64,000 nt of DNA from contig NZ_CP028158.1 in assembly GCF_003030345.1 (NCBI RefSeq), positions 6,758,001-6,822,000 on the forward strand, read 5' to 3'. Shown here one piece after another: positions 35,764-44,453 of this stretch (the first letter of the stretch is position 1; each line of letters starts with the position of its first letter). Source of the DNA: Plantactinospora sp. BC1. Its GTDB lineage: Bacteria; Actinomycetota; Actinomycetes; Mycobacteriales; Micromonosporaceae. The notes beneath the pieces were generated by a model, which did not search any database, was not told the origin of the DNA, and saw nothing but the letters and a program-made list of their open reading frames with translations. Position numbers and translations under genes: made by a program.

Positions 35764-36795
35764 GTGCCGCATCCAGCCAGACCCACCGTCACGTTGCACG
35801 ACGTGGCGGCCGCCGCTGGCGTGTCACTGTCCACCGCATCCCGGGTCTTGAACGGGAGTACCCGCACGGTCGCCCCCGAGTACGCCGAGAAGGTCCTCGC
35901 CGCGGCCGCCGCGCTGCGTTATACCGCCGATGCGTCGGCCCGCGCGATGCGCCGGGCCAGCGACTCGATCGCTCTGGTCGCAGACGACCTGACCACCGCC
36001 TCTATCAGCCTGGTACTGGCCGCGATGGAGCGGGAGGCCCGCAGCGTGGACGCGTTCGTCACGGTCGCCTCGACCGGGGGCACCCCGTCGCGGCAACTGG
36101 AGACGGTGCGGCTGATGTGCGCGATGCGCCCCCGCGCGCTGGTGCTCACCTCGAGCCGGCTCGACACGGACCTGCTGCAGGGTCGGCTGCTGCGCGAGCT
36201 GCTGGCCTACCAGCGCGACGGGGGCCGGGTGGTCATCTTCGGCGACACCGACATGCCGTTCGACGCGATCAGCGTGGACAACCGGGCCAGCGCGGCGCCG
36301 GTCGGCAGCTACTTGGCGAAGGCCGGTCACCGCCGGGTGACGATCGTGGCCGGTGCCGCCGACCGGGCCAACGTCAGCGACCGTGCGGTCGGCTTCACCG
36401 ACGGACTGATCGCCGGCGGCGTCGACAGCGACGACATCCGGCTGGTGCACTGCGACGTGAGCCGGGAGGGAGGCTTCGCGGCGGTCGCGGGACTGCTTGC
36501 CCACGGGCCCCTCGACACCCAGGCACTGGTCTGTGCCAACGACGCGATCGCCATCGGCGCGATGTCCGCGTTGCGCGCCGCCGGCCTCCGGGTGCCGGAC
36601 GAGGTGTCGGTGACCGGCTTCGACGACATTCCGCTGGCCACCGACGTGACGCCCCGGCTGACCACTGTGGCGGTCCCGCTGGCCCGTATCGGCCAGGACG
36701 CCATCCGCCTCGCACTCGGCGACCACGACGAACCTCGCCGAACGACCGAACACGGCGCGCTCGTCCTGCGAGACAGCACCCGCTCACGCGTCTGA
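35764..36795 (+). CDS. LacI-family transcriptional regulator 2
   Basis: 343 residues from GTG 35764 with ribosome-binding site GGGAGGAAA. The HTH reads VTLHDVAAAAGVSLSTASRVLNG. The sugar-binding domain ends SVTGFDDIPLATDVTPRLTTV and ALVLRDSTRSRV. About 45 percent similar by eye to the LacI protein immediately upstream, suggesting tandem duplication and divergence, so the two may recognise the same or related operators but different inducers. It precedes the CUT1 importer operon by about 220 bases that contain operator 2. Confidence 0.9.
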   Translation: MPHPARPTVTLHDVAAAAGVSLSTASRVLNGSTRTVAPEYAEKVLAAAAALRYTADASARAMRRASDSIALVADDLTTASISLVLAAMEREARSVDAFVTVASTGGTPSRQLETVRLMCAMRPRALVLTSSRLDTDLLQGRLLRELLAYQRDGGRVVIFGDTDMPFDAISVDNRASAAPVGSYLAKAGHRRVTIVAGAADRANVSDRAVGFTDGLIAGGVDSDDIRLVHCDVSREGGFAAVAGLLAHGPLDTQALVCANDAIAIGAMSALRAAGLRVPDEVSVTGFDDIPLATDVTPRLTTVAVPLARIGQDAIRLALGDHDEPRRTTEHGALVLRDSTRSRV

Positions 36796-36946
36796 CCCAA
36801 GCCAGAGGCTCCGGCCGGTAGCGGCCGGCGGGTATCGACATGCTCCATCCGCCCTGGCGGGCGCCCGTCGCATGCCGCCGCGGACCCACGAAATCCCGCA
36901 GTGATCCCTTGGGAACCTTGACGGGCCGAAGGCCGGGGTGCATTGT

Positions 36947-36962
36947 GTGGAATACGTTTTCC
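36947..36962 (+). promoter_or_regulatory. LacI-type operator 2
   Basis: GTGGAATACGTTTTCC shares the 15-base core (36948-36962) with operator 1. A TTGACG box (36919-36924) and a weak CATTGT (-10-like, 36941-36946) place it at the transcription start of the importer operon, a repressing position. Confidence 0.75.
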
Positions 36963-37015
36963 CGGCTGCTCAAAGAGCATCCCGCCGGGCTGATCAGTCA
37001 TGTGCGGAGGGGCGG

Positions 37016-37942
37016 ATGAGCGCGCTCGGCGAACTGCGGACCATCCGGGGAAGCACCCGCGGCTCACCCCGTAAAAAGGACAACCGAACAGCGTTGGTGT
37101 TCCTGCTGCCGTGGTTCGGCGGGCTGTTCCTGATCACCTTGGGGCCGGTGGCAGCGTCGCTGCTGCTGGGTTTCACCGACTACAACCTGATCCAGCCGCC
37201 GGAGTTCAACGGTGTGGACAACTTCACCCGGATGCTGTCCGACGAGCGGCTGCACCACGCACTGCGGGTGACGTTCGTGTACGTGGTGGTCTCGGTGCCG
37301 GTCCAGCTGGCCTGCGCGCTGGGGCTGGCGATGCTGCTGGACCGAGGACTGCGCGGGCTGGCGTTCTACCGGTCGGCGTTCTACCTGCCCTCGCTGCTCG
37401 GCTCCAGCGTCGCGATCGCGGTGCTGTGGCGGCAGATCTTCGGCGCCAACGGTCTGGTCAACCAACTGCTCGACCTGGTCGGCATCCAAGGTCGGGGCTG
37501 GATCTCCGACCCCAGCACGGCGTTGTCGACACTGATCGTGCTGAACGTGTGGACGTTCGGCGCCCCGATGATCATCTTCCTGGCCGGGCTACGGCAGATC
37601 CCGGTGATGTACTACGAGGCCGCGCAGACCGACGGCGCCACCAAATGGCACCAGTTCTGGCGGATCACACTGCCGCTGCTGTCACCGATCATCTTCTTCA
37701 ACCTGGTCCTGCAGATCATCCACGCCTTCCAGTCGTTCACTCAGGCGTTCGTCGTCTCCGGCGGCAGCGGCGGTCCGTCGGACTCGACGCTGTTCTACAC
37801 GCTCTATCTGTACCAGCGCGGGTTCAACAACTTCGACATGGGTTACGCGTCGGCGCTTGCCTGGCTACTGCTGGTGATCATCGCCGCCTTCACCGCAATC
37901 AACTTCTGGGCCGCCAAGTATTGGGTCTTCTACGATGACTGA
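37016..37942 (+). CDS. CUT1 sugar ABC transporter permease (MalF-like)
   Basis: 308 residues from ATG 37016 with GGAGG 7 bases upstream; longer in-frame starts would read through the operator. Six predicted helices, beginning ALVFLLPWFGGLFLITLGPV. The EAA loop that docks the ATPase reads YYEAAQTDGATKWHQFWRITLPLL. With the next gene it forms the heterodimeric channel for an oligosaccharide. No ATPase gene is present, as usual for actinobacterial CUT1 systems that share MsiK. It overlaps the second permease by 8 bases. Confidence 0.92.
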   Translation: MSALGELRTIRGSTRGSPRKKDNRTALVFLLPWFGGLFLITLGPVAASLLLGFTDYNLIQPPEFNGVDNFTRMLSDERLHHALRVTFVYVVVSVPVQLACALGLAMLLDRGLRGLAFYRSAFYLPSLLGSSVAIAVLWRQIFGANGLVNQLLDLVGIQGRGWISDPSTALSTLIVLNVWTFGAPMIIFLAGLRQIPVMYYEAAQTDGATKWHQFWRITLPLLSPIIFFNLVLQIIHAFQSFTQAFVVSGGSGGPSDSTLFYTLYLYQRGFNNFDMGYASALAWLLLVIIAAFTAINFWAAKYWVFYDD

Positions 37943-38846
37943 CACCTTGCCCGCAGTGGAGCGGGCCGAGCCGGTGATGCTAGCCAACCCGACGCCGTAC
38001 CGGCGCCGCCGGTCTCCTTTGCGCCTCGTGCGGACCGCCGTCAAACATCTCGGGCTGATCCTGCTCGCGCTGGTGATGCTCTACCCGGTGCTGTGGATGG
38101 TGGTCAGTTCGCTGCGGCCCAACGACGAGATTTTCCGCAGTCCCGGCCTGGTGCTGGACGGCCTGCACACGCAGAACTACGGCGAGGGGTGGGACGCGCT
38201 CGCCTCACCGTTCGGGCACTACCTGCTCAACTCGGCGATCGTGGTGCTGGGCTGCATCATCGGCAACCTGGTGTCCTGCTCGATGGCCGCCTACGCGTTC
38301 GCCCGACTGGAGTTCACCGGCAAGCGCCTGTGGTTCGCCCTCATGCTCGGCACGATCATGCTGCCGATCCACGTGATCATCGTGCCGCAGTACATCCTGT
38401 TCTCCCAGCTGGACTGGATCAACACGTTCCTGCCGCTGATCGTGCCGAAGCTGCTGGCCACCGACGCGTTCTTCGTCTTCCTCATGGTGCAGTTCATCCG
38501 CGGCCTGCCGCGGCAACTCGACGAGGCGGCCCGGATCGACGGCTGCGGCCACGGGCGGATCTTCTGGCAGATCATCCTGCCGCTGATGAAGCCGGCGCTG
38601 GCCACCACGGTGATCTTCACGTTCATCTGGACCTGGAACGACTTCTTCAGCCAGCTCATCTATCTCACCGATCCGCAGATGTACACGGTGCCGGTGGCGC
38701 TGCGGTCGTTTGTCGATTCCACCGTCAACACGTCCTGGGGCTCCATGTTCGCGATGAGCGTCGTGTCGCTCGTACCGGTCTTCCTGGCCTTCCTGCTCGG
38801 CCAGCGCTACCTGGTCAAGGGCATCGCCACCACCGGAGGCAAGTAG
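37935..38846 (+). CDS. CUT1 sugar ABC transporter permease (MalG-like)
   Basis: 303 residues, six predicted helices, the first at LGLILLALVMLYPVLWMVVS. The EAA loop reads LDEAARIDGCGHGRIFWQIILPLMKPAL, in the expected position between helices 4 and 5. The start lies within the last codons of the preceding permease (8-base overlap), indicating coupled translation and equal stoichiometry. C-terminal QRYLVKGIATTGGK is typical of MalG-like subunits. Confidence 0.92.
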   Translation: MTDTLPAVERAEPVMLANPTPYRRRRSPLRLVRTAVKHLGLILLALVMLYPVLWMVVSSLRPNDEIFRSPGLVLDGLHTQNYGEGWDALASPFGHYLLNSAIVVLGCIIGNLVSCSMAAYAFARLEFTGKRLWFALMLGTIMLPIHVIIVPQYILFSQLDWINTFLPLIVPKLLATDAFFVFLMVQFIRGLPRQLDEAARIDGCGHGRIFWQIILPLMKPALATTVIFTFIWTWNDFFSQLIYLTDPQMYTVPVALRSFVDSTVNTSWGSMFAMSVVSLVPVFLAFLLGQRYLVKGIATTGGK

Positions 38847-38880
38847 CACCTCCGCGCCCCACCCTGAAGGAGACACGGAT

Positions 38881-40188
38881 ATGCGTATCTTTCGAACGCG
38901 CCGCGCCTTTGGCGCGGTGGCGCTGGCCCTGGCCGGCGCGCTGACCCTGTCAGCCTGCGGCGGCGGCTCCGACGCCGGCCAGGAGCTGTCCGACGAGGCG
39001 GTCACCTTGCGGTTCACCTGGTGGGGCTCGGACGCCCGCCATCAGCGCACCCAGCAGGTGATCGAACTGTTCCAGAAGGAACACCCGAACATCACCGTGA
39101 AGGGCGAGTTCAAGGACTGGAACGGCTACTGGGAGAGCCTGGCCACCACGGTCGCCGCCAACGACGCCCCGGACATCATCCAGATGGACGAGCTCTATCT
39201 GGCCTCCTACGCGGAACGCGGCGCACTGCTCGACCTGGGCACCGCCACCAAACACCTCACGACCGGTGACTTCGACAAAGAGGCGCTCGCCACCGGGCAG
39301 GTCGACGGCAAGCAGTACGGGCTGCCGGTCGGGCTGTCCGCATACGCGATGGTGGTCAACACCGACCTGCTCGCCCAGTACAAGGTGACGCCGCCGGACG
39401 ACAACAGCTGGAACTGGGCCGACCTCAAGAGCATCGGCGAGCAGATCTCCAAGGCCAGCGGCGGCAAGGTGACCGGCGTGCAGGCGTTCGGATTCGACGC
39501 CGGCAGCCTCAACATCTGGGCCCGGCAGAACGGCGCCTCCCTCTACGACAGCAAGGGTGACGTCGCCATCCCACCGGCGGTGCTGGCCAGCTTCTGGTCG
39601 TACCTGCTGGATCTCACCAAGTCCGGCGCCGCGCCGGAAGCCTCGGTCACGATCGAGCGGGCCAGCGCCAGCCTGGACCAGTCCGGTACCGCGACCAACG
39701 CCTCGGCGTTCGGCACCTGGTGGAACACTCAGCTCACCTCGCTGGCCGCGGCCAGCGGGTCGAAACTGCAACTGCTGAAAATGCCGGGCGAGGCGACCGC
39801 CGGCTCCCCAGGCTCGTACTACAAACCGTCGATGTTCTGGTCCGTCTCGTCGCGGTCGAAGCACCCGGCCGAGGCAGCCCTGTTCGTCGACTTCCTGGCC
39901 AACAACGACGCGGCCGCCAAGGTAATGCTGACCGACCGGGGCGTGCCGGCTAACACCAAGATCCGCGCAACGATCACCCCGCAACTTGAGGAGACGGACA
40001 AGGCCGCCGTCGCCTACCTGGACGCGTTGAAGGTCGGACCGGCGCCGCGGGTGACGCCGAATGGGGCCAGCAGCGTCGAGACGATCCTCAAGCGGCACAC
40101 CGAGGACGTCCTGTTCGGACGCGCCACCCCGGACCAGGCCGCAGCCGCGTTCATCAAGGAACTGCAAGCCGAAATCGACGGCGCATAA
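38881..40188 (+). CDS. CUT1 extracellular sugar-binding lipoprotein
   Basis: 435 residues. Lipoprotein signal peptide with lipobox LSAC (Cys26). A type 1 solute-binding fold: VTLRFTWWGSDARHQRTQQV, the hinge segment KQYGLPVGLSAYAMVVNTDL, and a C-terminal lobe with LFVDFLANNDAAAKVML. Trp-rich loops (WNWADL, WARQNG, WWNTQL) fit stacking against sugar rings. It delivers the oligosaccharide to the two upstream permeases; 34 bases separate it from the MalG-like gene, with AAGGAG as ribosome-binding site. Confidence 0.92.
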   Translation: MRIFRTRRAFGAVALALAGALTLSACGGGSDAGQELSDEAVTLRFTWWGSDARHQRTQQVIELFQKEHPNITVKGEFKDWNGYWESLATTVAANDAPDIIQMDELYLASYAERGALLDLGTATKHLTTGDFDKEALATGQVDGKQYGLPVGLSAYAMVVNTDLLAQYKVTPPDDNSWNWADLKSIGEQISKASGGKVTGVQAFGFDAGSLNIWARQNGASLYDSKGDVAIPPAVLASFWSYLLDLTKSGAAPEASVTIERASASLDQSGTATNASAFGTWWNTQLTSLAAASGSKLQLLKMPGEATAGSPGSYYKPSMFWSVSSRSKHPAEAALFVDFLANNDAAAKVMLTDRGVPANTKIRATITPQLEETDKAAVAYLDALKVGPAPRVTPNGASSVETILKRHTEDVLFGRATPDQAAAAFIKELQAEIDGA

Positions 40189-40256
40189 CCCGGGATCGGG
40201 GCCGGCCGCCGCACCCCGGGCGGCTGGCCTCCCAGGGTAGGAGTGAAGGGACACCA

Positions 40257-41357
40257 ATGGCAGAAGGCAGGTATCGGACCGCGATCGTAGGCACCGGGGG
40301 GATCGCGGTCGCCCATGTCCAAGCCCTTCAGGGGCTTGCCCACCGCGCCGAGCTGGTCGCCGTCGCCGACGTCGAGCTAAGCCGCGCCAAGACGTTCGCG
40401 GACCGGTGGGGCGTGCCGGACACCTACGACGGGGTGGCCGAGCTGCTGGACGCCCAGCAGCTGGACTTGGTACACCTGTGCACGCCGCCGGAGCAGCATG
40501 CCCCCCTCGCGCTGCAGTGCCTGCGTGCCGGAACGACCGTCCTGGTGGAAAAGCCCCCGACCCTGTCCCTGGCCGAGTTCGACGACCTCGTCGCCGCCGA
40601 AGATGATTCCGTCGGGCACGTCGCCACCGTGTTCCAGCACCGGTTCGGCTCTGCCGCGACACGGCTGCGGCGGATGGCTGCCGCCGGTGAGCTCGGTCGG
40701 CCGCTGCTGGCGACCTGCGCCACCCAGTGGTATCGCGACGACGACTACTTTGCCGCGCCCTGGCGGGGCACCTGGGAGTCCGAGGGTGGTGGCCCGACCA
40801 TGGGCCACGGCATCCACCAGTTCGACCTGCTGTTGTCGATTCTCGGGCCGTGGCGGGAGGTCACCGCCCTGGCCGTGCGGCAGGCTCGGCCCACCGACAC
40901 CGAGGACGTGTCGATGGCCCTGGTCACCTTCGACAACGGCGCGGTCGCCTCCGTGGTCAACTCGGTCGTCTCACCCCGGCAGACTTCGGCGCTACGGATC
41001 GACTTCGAGCACGCCACGGTCGAGGTCGAACACCTGTACGGCTACGACGACAAGGACTGGACACTCACCCCGGCACCCGGCCACGACGGCGTCCTGGCCG
41101 ACTGGATCGCCGGCGGCGACAACGTCCCCAGCGGTCACGCGGCCCAGCTGGCGGCCGTGTTCGACGCGCTCGACCGAGACGAGCCGCCACCGGTCACCCT
41201 CACCGACGCCCGCCGCACCATGGACTTCGTCGCCGCCTTGTACGCCTCCGCCTTCACCGGGGAGCCCGTCCGCAGCGGGCAGATCGGCCCGAACAGTCCG
41301 TTCGCGACCCGGATGGACGGCACCGGCGCACCCTGGAAGGAAACCAGCACACCGTGA
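40257..41357 (+). CDS. Gfo/Idh/MocA-family oxidoreductase
   Basis: 366 residues. Rossmann NAD(P)-binding start YRTAIVGTGGIAVAHVQALQ, the family EKP motif in VLVEKPPTLS (about residues 95-104), and the C-terminal substrate domain with GGGPTMGHGIHQFDLLL, whose His is the usual catalytic residue position. It oxidises or reduces a sugar or sugar-derived hydroxyl group in the cytoplasm. It is in an operon with the importer upstream and overlaps the PmoA-like gene by 4 bases (GTGA), so it likely acts on the imported sugar. Confidence 0.9.
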   Translation: MAEGRYRTAIVGTGGIAVAHVQALQGLAHRAELVAVADVELSRAKTFADRWGVPDTYDGVAELLDAQQLDLVHLCTPPEQHAPLALQCLRAGTTVLVEKPPTLSLAEFDDLVAAEDDSVGHVATVFQHRFGSAATRLRRMAAAGELGRPLLATCATQWYRDDDYFAAPWRGTWESEGGGPTMGHGIHQFDLLLSILGPWREVTALAVRQARPTDTEDVSMALVTFDNGAVASVVNSVVSPRQTSALRIDFEHATVEVEHLYGYDDKDWTLTPAPGHDGVLADWIAGGDNVPSGHAAQLAAVFDALDRDEPPPVTLTDARRTMDFVAALYASAFTGEPVRSGQIGPNSPFATRMDGTGAPWKETSTP

Positions 41358-42301
41358 CGCGCTCCCTGCAGGCGATCCACACCGTCGGTACGCAGATCAC
41401 CGTCGCCGCTGGCGATGTTGAGCTTTTCACCTACGTCTACGACCCTGACACACCGGTGCTGGAGTCACCCAAGCCGTATTTGCACCCGATCCGGACCCTC
41501 GCCGGGGCCGAGGTGAGCCTGTTCCGCCCACACGACCACGTCTGGCACAAAGGCATCGCCTGGTCACTGCCGCACGTCGGTGAGCACAACTTCTGGGGCG
41601 GACCCACCTACGTGCACGGCAGCTTCTACGTCCAGCAGGACAACAACGGCAGCGCCACGCACCGGGAGCTGACCGCGCTGTCCGCCCACGACCGCCTGGC
41701 CCACATCGCCCACCGGCTCGACTGGACCTCCCAGGCCGGCGCGCCGGTCATCGACGAACACCGAACCCTGTCCGCCGTCCTCGTCGACGACAGATGCTGG
41801 GTGTTGACGTTCGAGACCGCGATGACGAACGTCTCCGGGGCCGTTCTCCACATCGGTTCGCCGACCACGAAGGGGCGCGAGAACGCCGGCTACGGTGGGC
41901 TGTTCTGGCGCGGGCCCCGGTCGTTCACCGGCGGCACCGTCCAGGCGCCGAGTGGGACCGGAACCGGCGACAACCTTCGCGGCGTCAGGGCAGAGTGGTT
42001 CGCCTTCCGGGGCCAGCACGACGTCACCGGCCGGCGGTCGACCATCGTCATGGTCGACGACACCGCGAACCCGCAACATCCACCGCAGTGGTTCGTCCGC
42101 AGCGCCGAGTTCGCCTGCCTGTGCCCGGCACCGTTCTTCAGCGAAGAGCTTCCCCTACCGGACCAGGAGACGGTCCGCTTCCGGTACGCCGTCGTCGTCG
42201 CCGACGGAGACCACGGCGACGACGGCACCACCCACCTGGCAGAACTCGGCCGCGCCATCCTGCGCCCGGACGCCGCCCATCCACGGAAGGGGGCACAGTG
42301 A
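41354..42301 (+). CDS. PmoA-like (DUF6807) protein
   Basis: 315 residues from GTG 41354 inside the GTGA overlap. The beta-rich fold shows the DUF6807 signatures PYLHPIRTLAGAEVSLFRPH with DHVWHKGIAWSL (His pair), then NAGYGGLFWRGPRSF and WFAFRGQHDV. Proteins of this family regularly accompany Gfo/Idh/MocA enzymes and sugar importers in actinobacteria. The exact reaction is unknown; the conserved His/Asp/Trp cluster suggests sugar binding or an epimerase/hydrolase-like role. The stop overlaps the next start by 4 bases. Confidence 0.85.
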   Translation: MTRSLQAIHTVGTQITVAAGDVELFTYVYDPDTPVLESPKPYLHPIRTLAGAEVSLFRPHDHVWHKGIAWSLPHVGEHNFWGGPTYVHGSFYVQQDNNGSATHRELTALSAHDRLAHIAHRLDWTSQAGAPVIDEHRTLSAVLVDDRCWVLTFETAMTNVSGAVLHIGSPTTKGRENAGYGGLFWRGPRSFTGGTVQAPSGTGTGDNLRGVRAEWFAFRGQHDVTGRRSTIVMVDDTANPQHPPQWFVRSAEFACLCPAPFFSEELPLPDQETVRFRYAVVVADGDHGDDGTTHLAELGRAILRPDAAHPRKGAQ

Positions 42302-43038
42302 TCCGCGCCTTCCCCGGCGGCACCACCCCGAGCCACCTCTTCGTCTACGGCAGCGCCTGCCCGGACGGCCTCGTCGGCGGCACACCACACCTGCACACCG
42401 CCTCCACCGAGGCATACATCGTCATCGACGGCGACGGCGCCCTGCACACCCTCGACCCGTCCGGGCTGCGCGAGACACGCCTCGATCCCGGCGACGTCCT
42501 CTGGTTCACCCCCGGCACCATCCACCGGGTCATCAACCACGGCAGCCTCCAGGTGCTAGTCATCATGTCTAACGCCGGTCTGCCCGAGGCCGGCGACGCC
42601 GTGATGACCTTCCCACCCGAGATCGTCGCGGACCCGGACCGTTACCGGCAGGCCGCGACCCTGCCTCGCGAGCAGTCCGCAGCGGCGCTCGACGACGCTG
42701 CCCAACGCAGACGGGACCTGGCCGTCAAGGGGTTCGAACGGCTGGTCAAGGCCGCCGAATACGGCGATCCTGGACCGCTGGAGCGGTTCTACAACGATGC
42801 GACCGCCCTGGTGCGACCGAACGTCGACCAGTGGCGGCGCATCTGGCAGGAGAACGTCGCCGACCAGACCACCTACACCGCCGGAGTCCTGGACGCACTT
42901 CAACGCGGCGACGGACAACACCTGCGCGACGCCGCACTCCTGCACGCGCCACCCAGCGCCACCCTCGGCTTCGGCATGTGCGGCCGGCTACGCACCTACG
43001 ACGTGCGAAACCCGGCCCACGACAGGGACCGGCCCTGA
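42298..43038 (+). CDS. Cupin-domain protein
   Basis: 246 residues from GTG 42298 in a GTGA overlap. Cupin motif 1 is GTPHLHTASTEAYIVIDGDG (metal ligands His, His and Glu) and motif 2 is PGDVLWFTPGTIHRVINH (third His). The C-terminal 120 residues are helical, with an extra conserved-looking segment FYNDATALVRPNVDQWRRIW. Likely a sugar isomerase, epimerase or dioxygenase-type enzyme of the imported sugar's catabolism. Last gene of the operon. Confidence 0.85.
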   Translation: MIRAFPGGTTPSHLFVYGSACPDGLVGGTPHLHTASTEAYIVIDGDGALHTLDPSGLRETRLDPGDVLWFTPGTIHRVINHGSLQVLVIMSNAGLPEAGDAVMTFPPEIVADPDRYRQAATLPREQSAAALDDAAQRRRDLAVKGFERLVKAAEYGDPGPLERFYNDATALVRPNVDQWRRIWQENVADQTTYTAGVLDALQRGDGQHLRDAALLHAPPSATLGFGMCGRLRTYDVRNPAHDRDRP

Positions 43039-43444
43039 CGTCGCCAGCACTCACACCCGACCAGCCCAGTCGGATTCGTCCGGCGCTAGGGTGGCCATGC
43101 GCGGGATGACGCGGGCGTCGGAGGACCGACCAACACAGCTTTCCTCCAGCAGAAGCCGAGGCCACACCGGGCTACCCACGACCTATCCCGCTCGCACGCA
43201 GCACAGCTCAGCAGAGCCGCACGATGACGACGCGCGCAACGGTGGCCCGCGTCGATAGTGGGGAGATCCGCATCCGTCAGTCGAGCAGCGCTGGGCCCAT
43301 CGAGATCGGCCCAGCCTCCCGGACAGCTCATCCCGCGCGCCGCACCGAGCAGGGACGTGTAGGGCGCCTTCCGGCGGGGCGCCCGCCCCATGGCCCACAG
43401 GGGCGAACCAACTGGCGTTTCGGACGCGGCCACACGGAGACCGG
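43039..43444. other. Non-coding tail between sugar operon and decayed region
   Basis: No convincing gene on either strand; composition shifts from coding-like to scrambled. The boundary between the intact catabolic locus and decayed accessory DNA lies here. Confidence 0.4.
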
Positions 43445-43701
43445 TCTGCCAGGTCCAGCAGGGGTTCGCCGACCACAGCGACAAAATCACCCAACACACG
43501 CACCTCCTTGCGGCGGACACCGCGACGACGGTGCGTCTCAATGGCGGGGAACCGTTGATCTCCGAGGGGGCCGTTCGTGGAGGACAAGGAGGTGGTCAGC
43601 GGCTACGTCGAGATCCATGTCGCAGACCTGGACGAGGCGATGGCGATGGAGCGGACGTAGCCGCGTGCCCCTTGGTCGAGATCCGCCCTATCGCCGGATG
43701 A
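43445..43701 (+). pseudogene. Degenerate YCII/DGPF-domain gene
   Basis: A decayed copy of the intact gene at 51828-52169. QQGFADHSDKITQHTHLLAA and DTATTVRLNGGEPLISEG match it closely. The frame then breaks (an extra base destroys the DGPF motif) and another frame carries VSGYVEIHVADLDEAMAM and a stop. The end ACPLVEIRPIAG reappears in the first frame. The 5' third is missing. Confidence 0.8.
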
Positions 43702-43704
43702 CGT

Positions 43705-44085
43705 ATGTGTCGCATGGCGAGCCGGTTCGGGTGGGTTCGGGACCACGCGGGCCGGCTCGCCGCGTCGCTGGTGCACTTGATCGGGGACTTCACCACCGCC
43801 GAGGACCTGGTCCAGGACGCGGTGGAGGCGGCGGTGCGGTGGCCCACCGACGGGATCCCGGAACGCCCCGACGCCTGGCTCTACACGGTCGCCCGGCGGC
43901 GGGGCCCGGACCTGCTGCGCCGGGACGCCGCGCAACGGGGCAAGCTCGCCCTGGTGGTGTGGCCGACCCAGCCGGATCCGGCCGATTAGCTCCGGCTGAT
44001 CTTCACCTGCTGCCATCCGGCGCTGCCGCAGTACCCGCGCAGGTCGCGCTCACCCTGCGGGTGGTGTGCGAGTTGATCCACGTCG
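43705..44085 (+). pseudogene. Degenerate ECF42-type sigma factor gene
   Basis: A copy of the N-terminal third of the sigma factor at 50635-51831, in the same gene order after its DGPF partner. VRDHAGRLAASLVHLIGDFT and AEDLVQDAVEAAVRWP remain. Inactivating changes are visible: a TAG at 43987-43989 replaces Gln (PDPADQ in the intact copy), a frameshift follows CCHPALP, and homology ends near 44085 before an IS fragment. Nucleotide identity to the parent is very high by eye in region 2, so duplication was recent. Confidence 0.85.
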
Positions 44086-44118
44086 CCTCACACCGACCAC
44101 ACGACGCGCCGTCAATCC

Positions 44119-44370
44119 TGTACCGTGCCAGAACTCGTCGCACATGCTGTGAGCTGGCATTTCTCGGCTTGGTTCGATGGTCGTCGGTATGGTCGTACGG
44201 TTGCTGTACCTGGGAATGATCCACCTGTTCACCGGGTTGGGGTTACTGATCCGGGGCGACAGAGCGCTGCTGGTCGAGGTCCTTGATTACCCAACCGCCG
44301 CTGCGGTGCCCCTCCCCCCGGCCCGCCGGCGGGCGACTCCACGACGTCGTCGAGCGACCCGAAGCGTTGC
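44119..44370 (+). mobile_element. 5' fragment of an integrase-type IS
   Basis: It begins with a TGTACCGTGCCAGAAC terminus related to the IS ends at 46958 and 53155. A transposase N-terminus (MVVRLLYLGMIHLFTGLGLL, IRGDRALLVEVL) follows and then stops resembling transposase near 44285. The rest of the element is absent. Confidence 0.6.
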
Positions 44371-44414
44371 GCACACTGGCCTGCGCCACCATCTTTTGGT
44401 GCAGGCCAGTGTGC
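44371..44414. terminator. Strong hairpin, possible bidirectional terminator
   Basis: A perfect 14-bp outer stem (GCACACTGGCCTGC with GCAGGCCAGTGTGC) and a short inner stem around CATCTTTTGG. It lies 39 bases beyond the stop of the minus-strand serine hydrolase. No U-tract follows on the minus strand, so rho-independent action is uncertain. Confidence 0.5.
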
Positions 44415-44453
44415 CGCGTTGACGTGAGAGTTTTGAGAAGAACGATCGTCAGG

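Noticed and set aside
38950-40662. 570-codon antisense frame over the sugar-binding protein
   Set aside because: Shadow of a clearly recognised lipoprotein gene; no motif.
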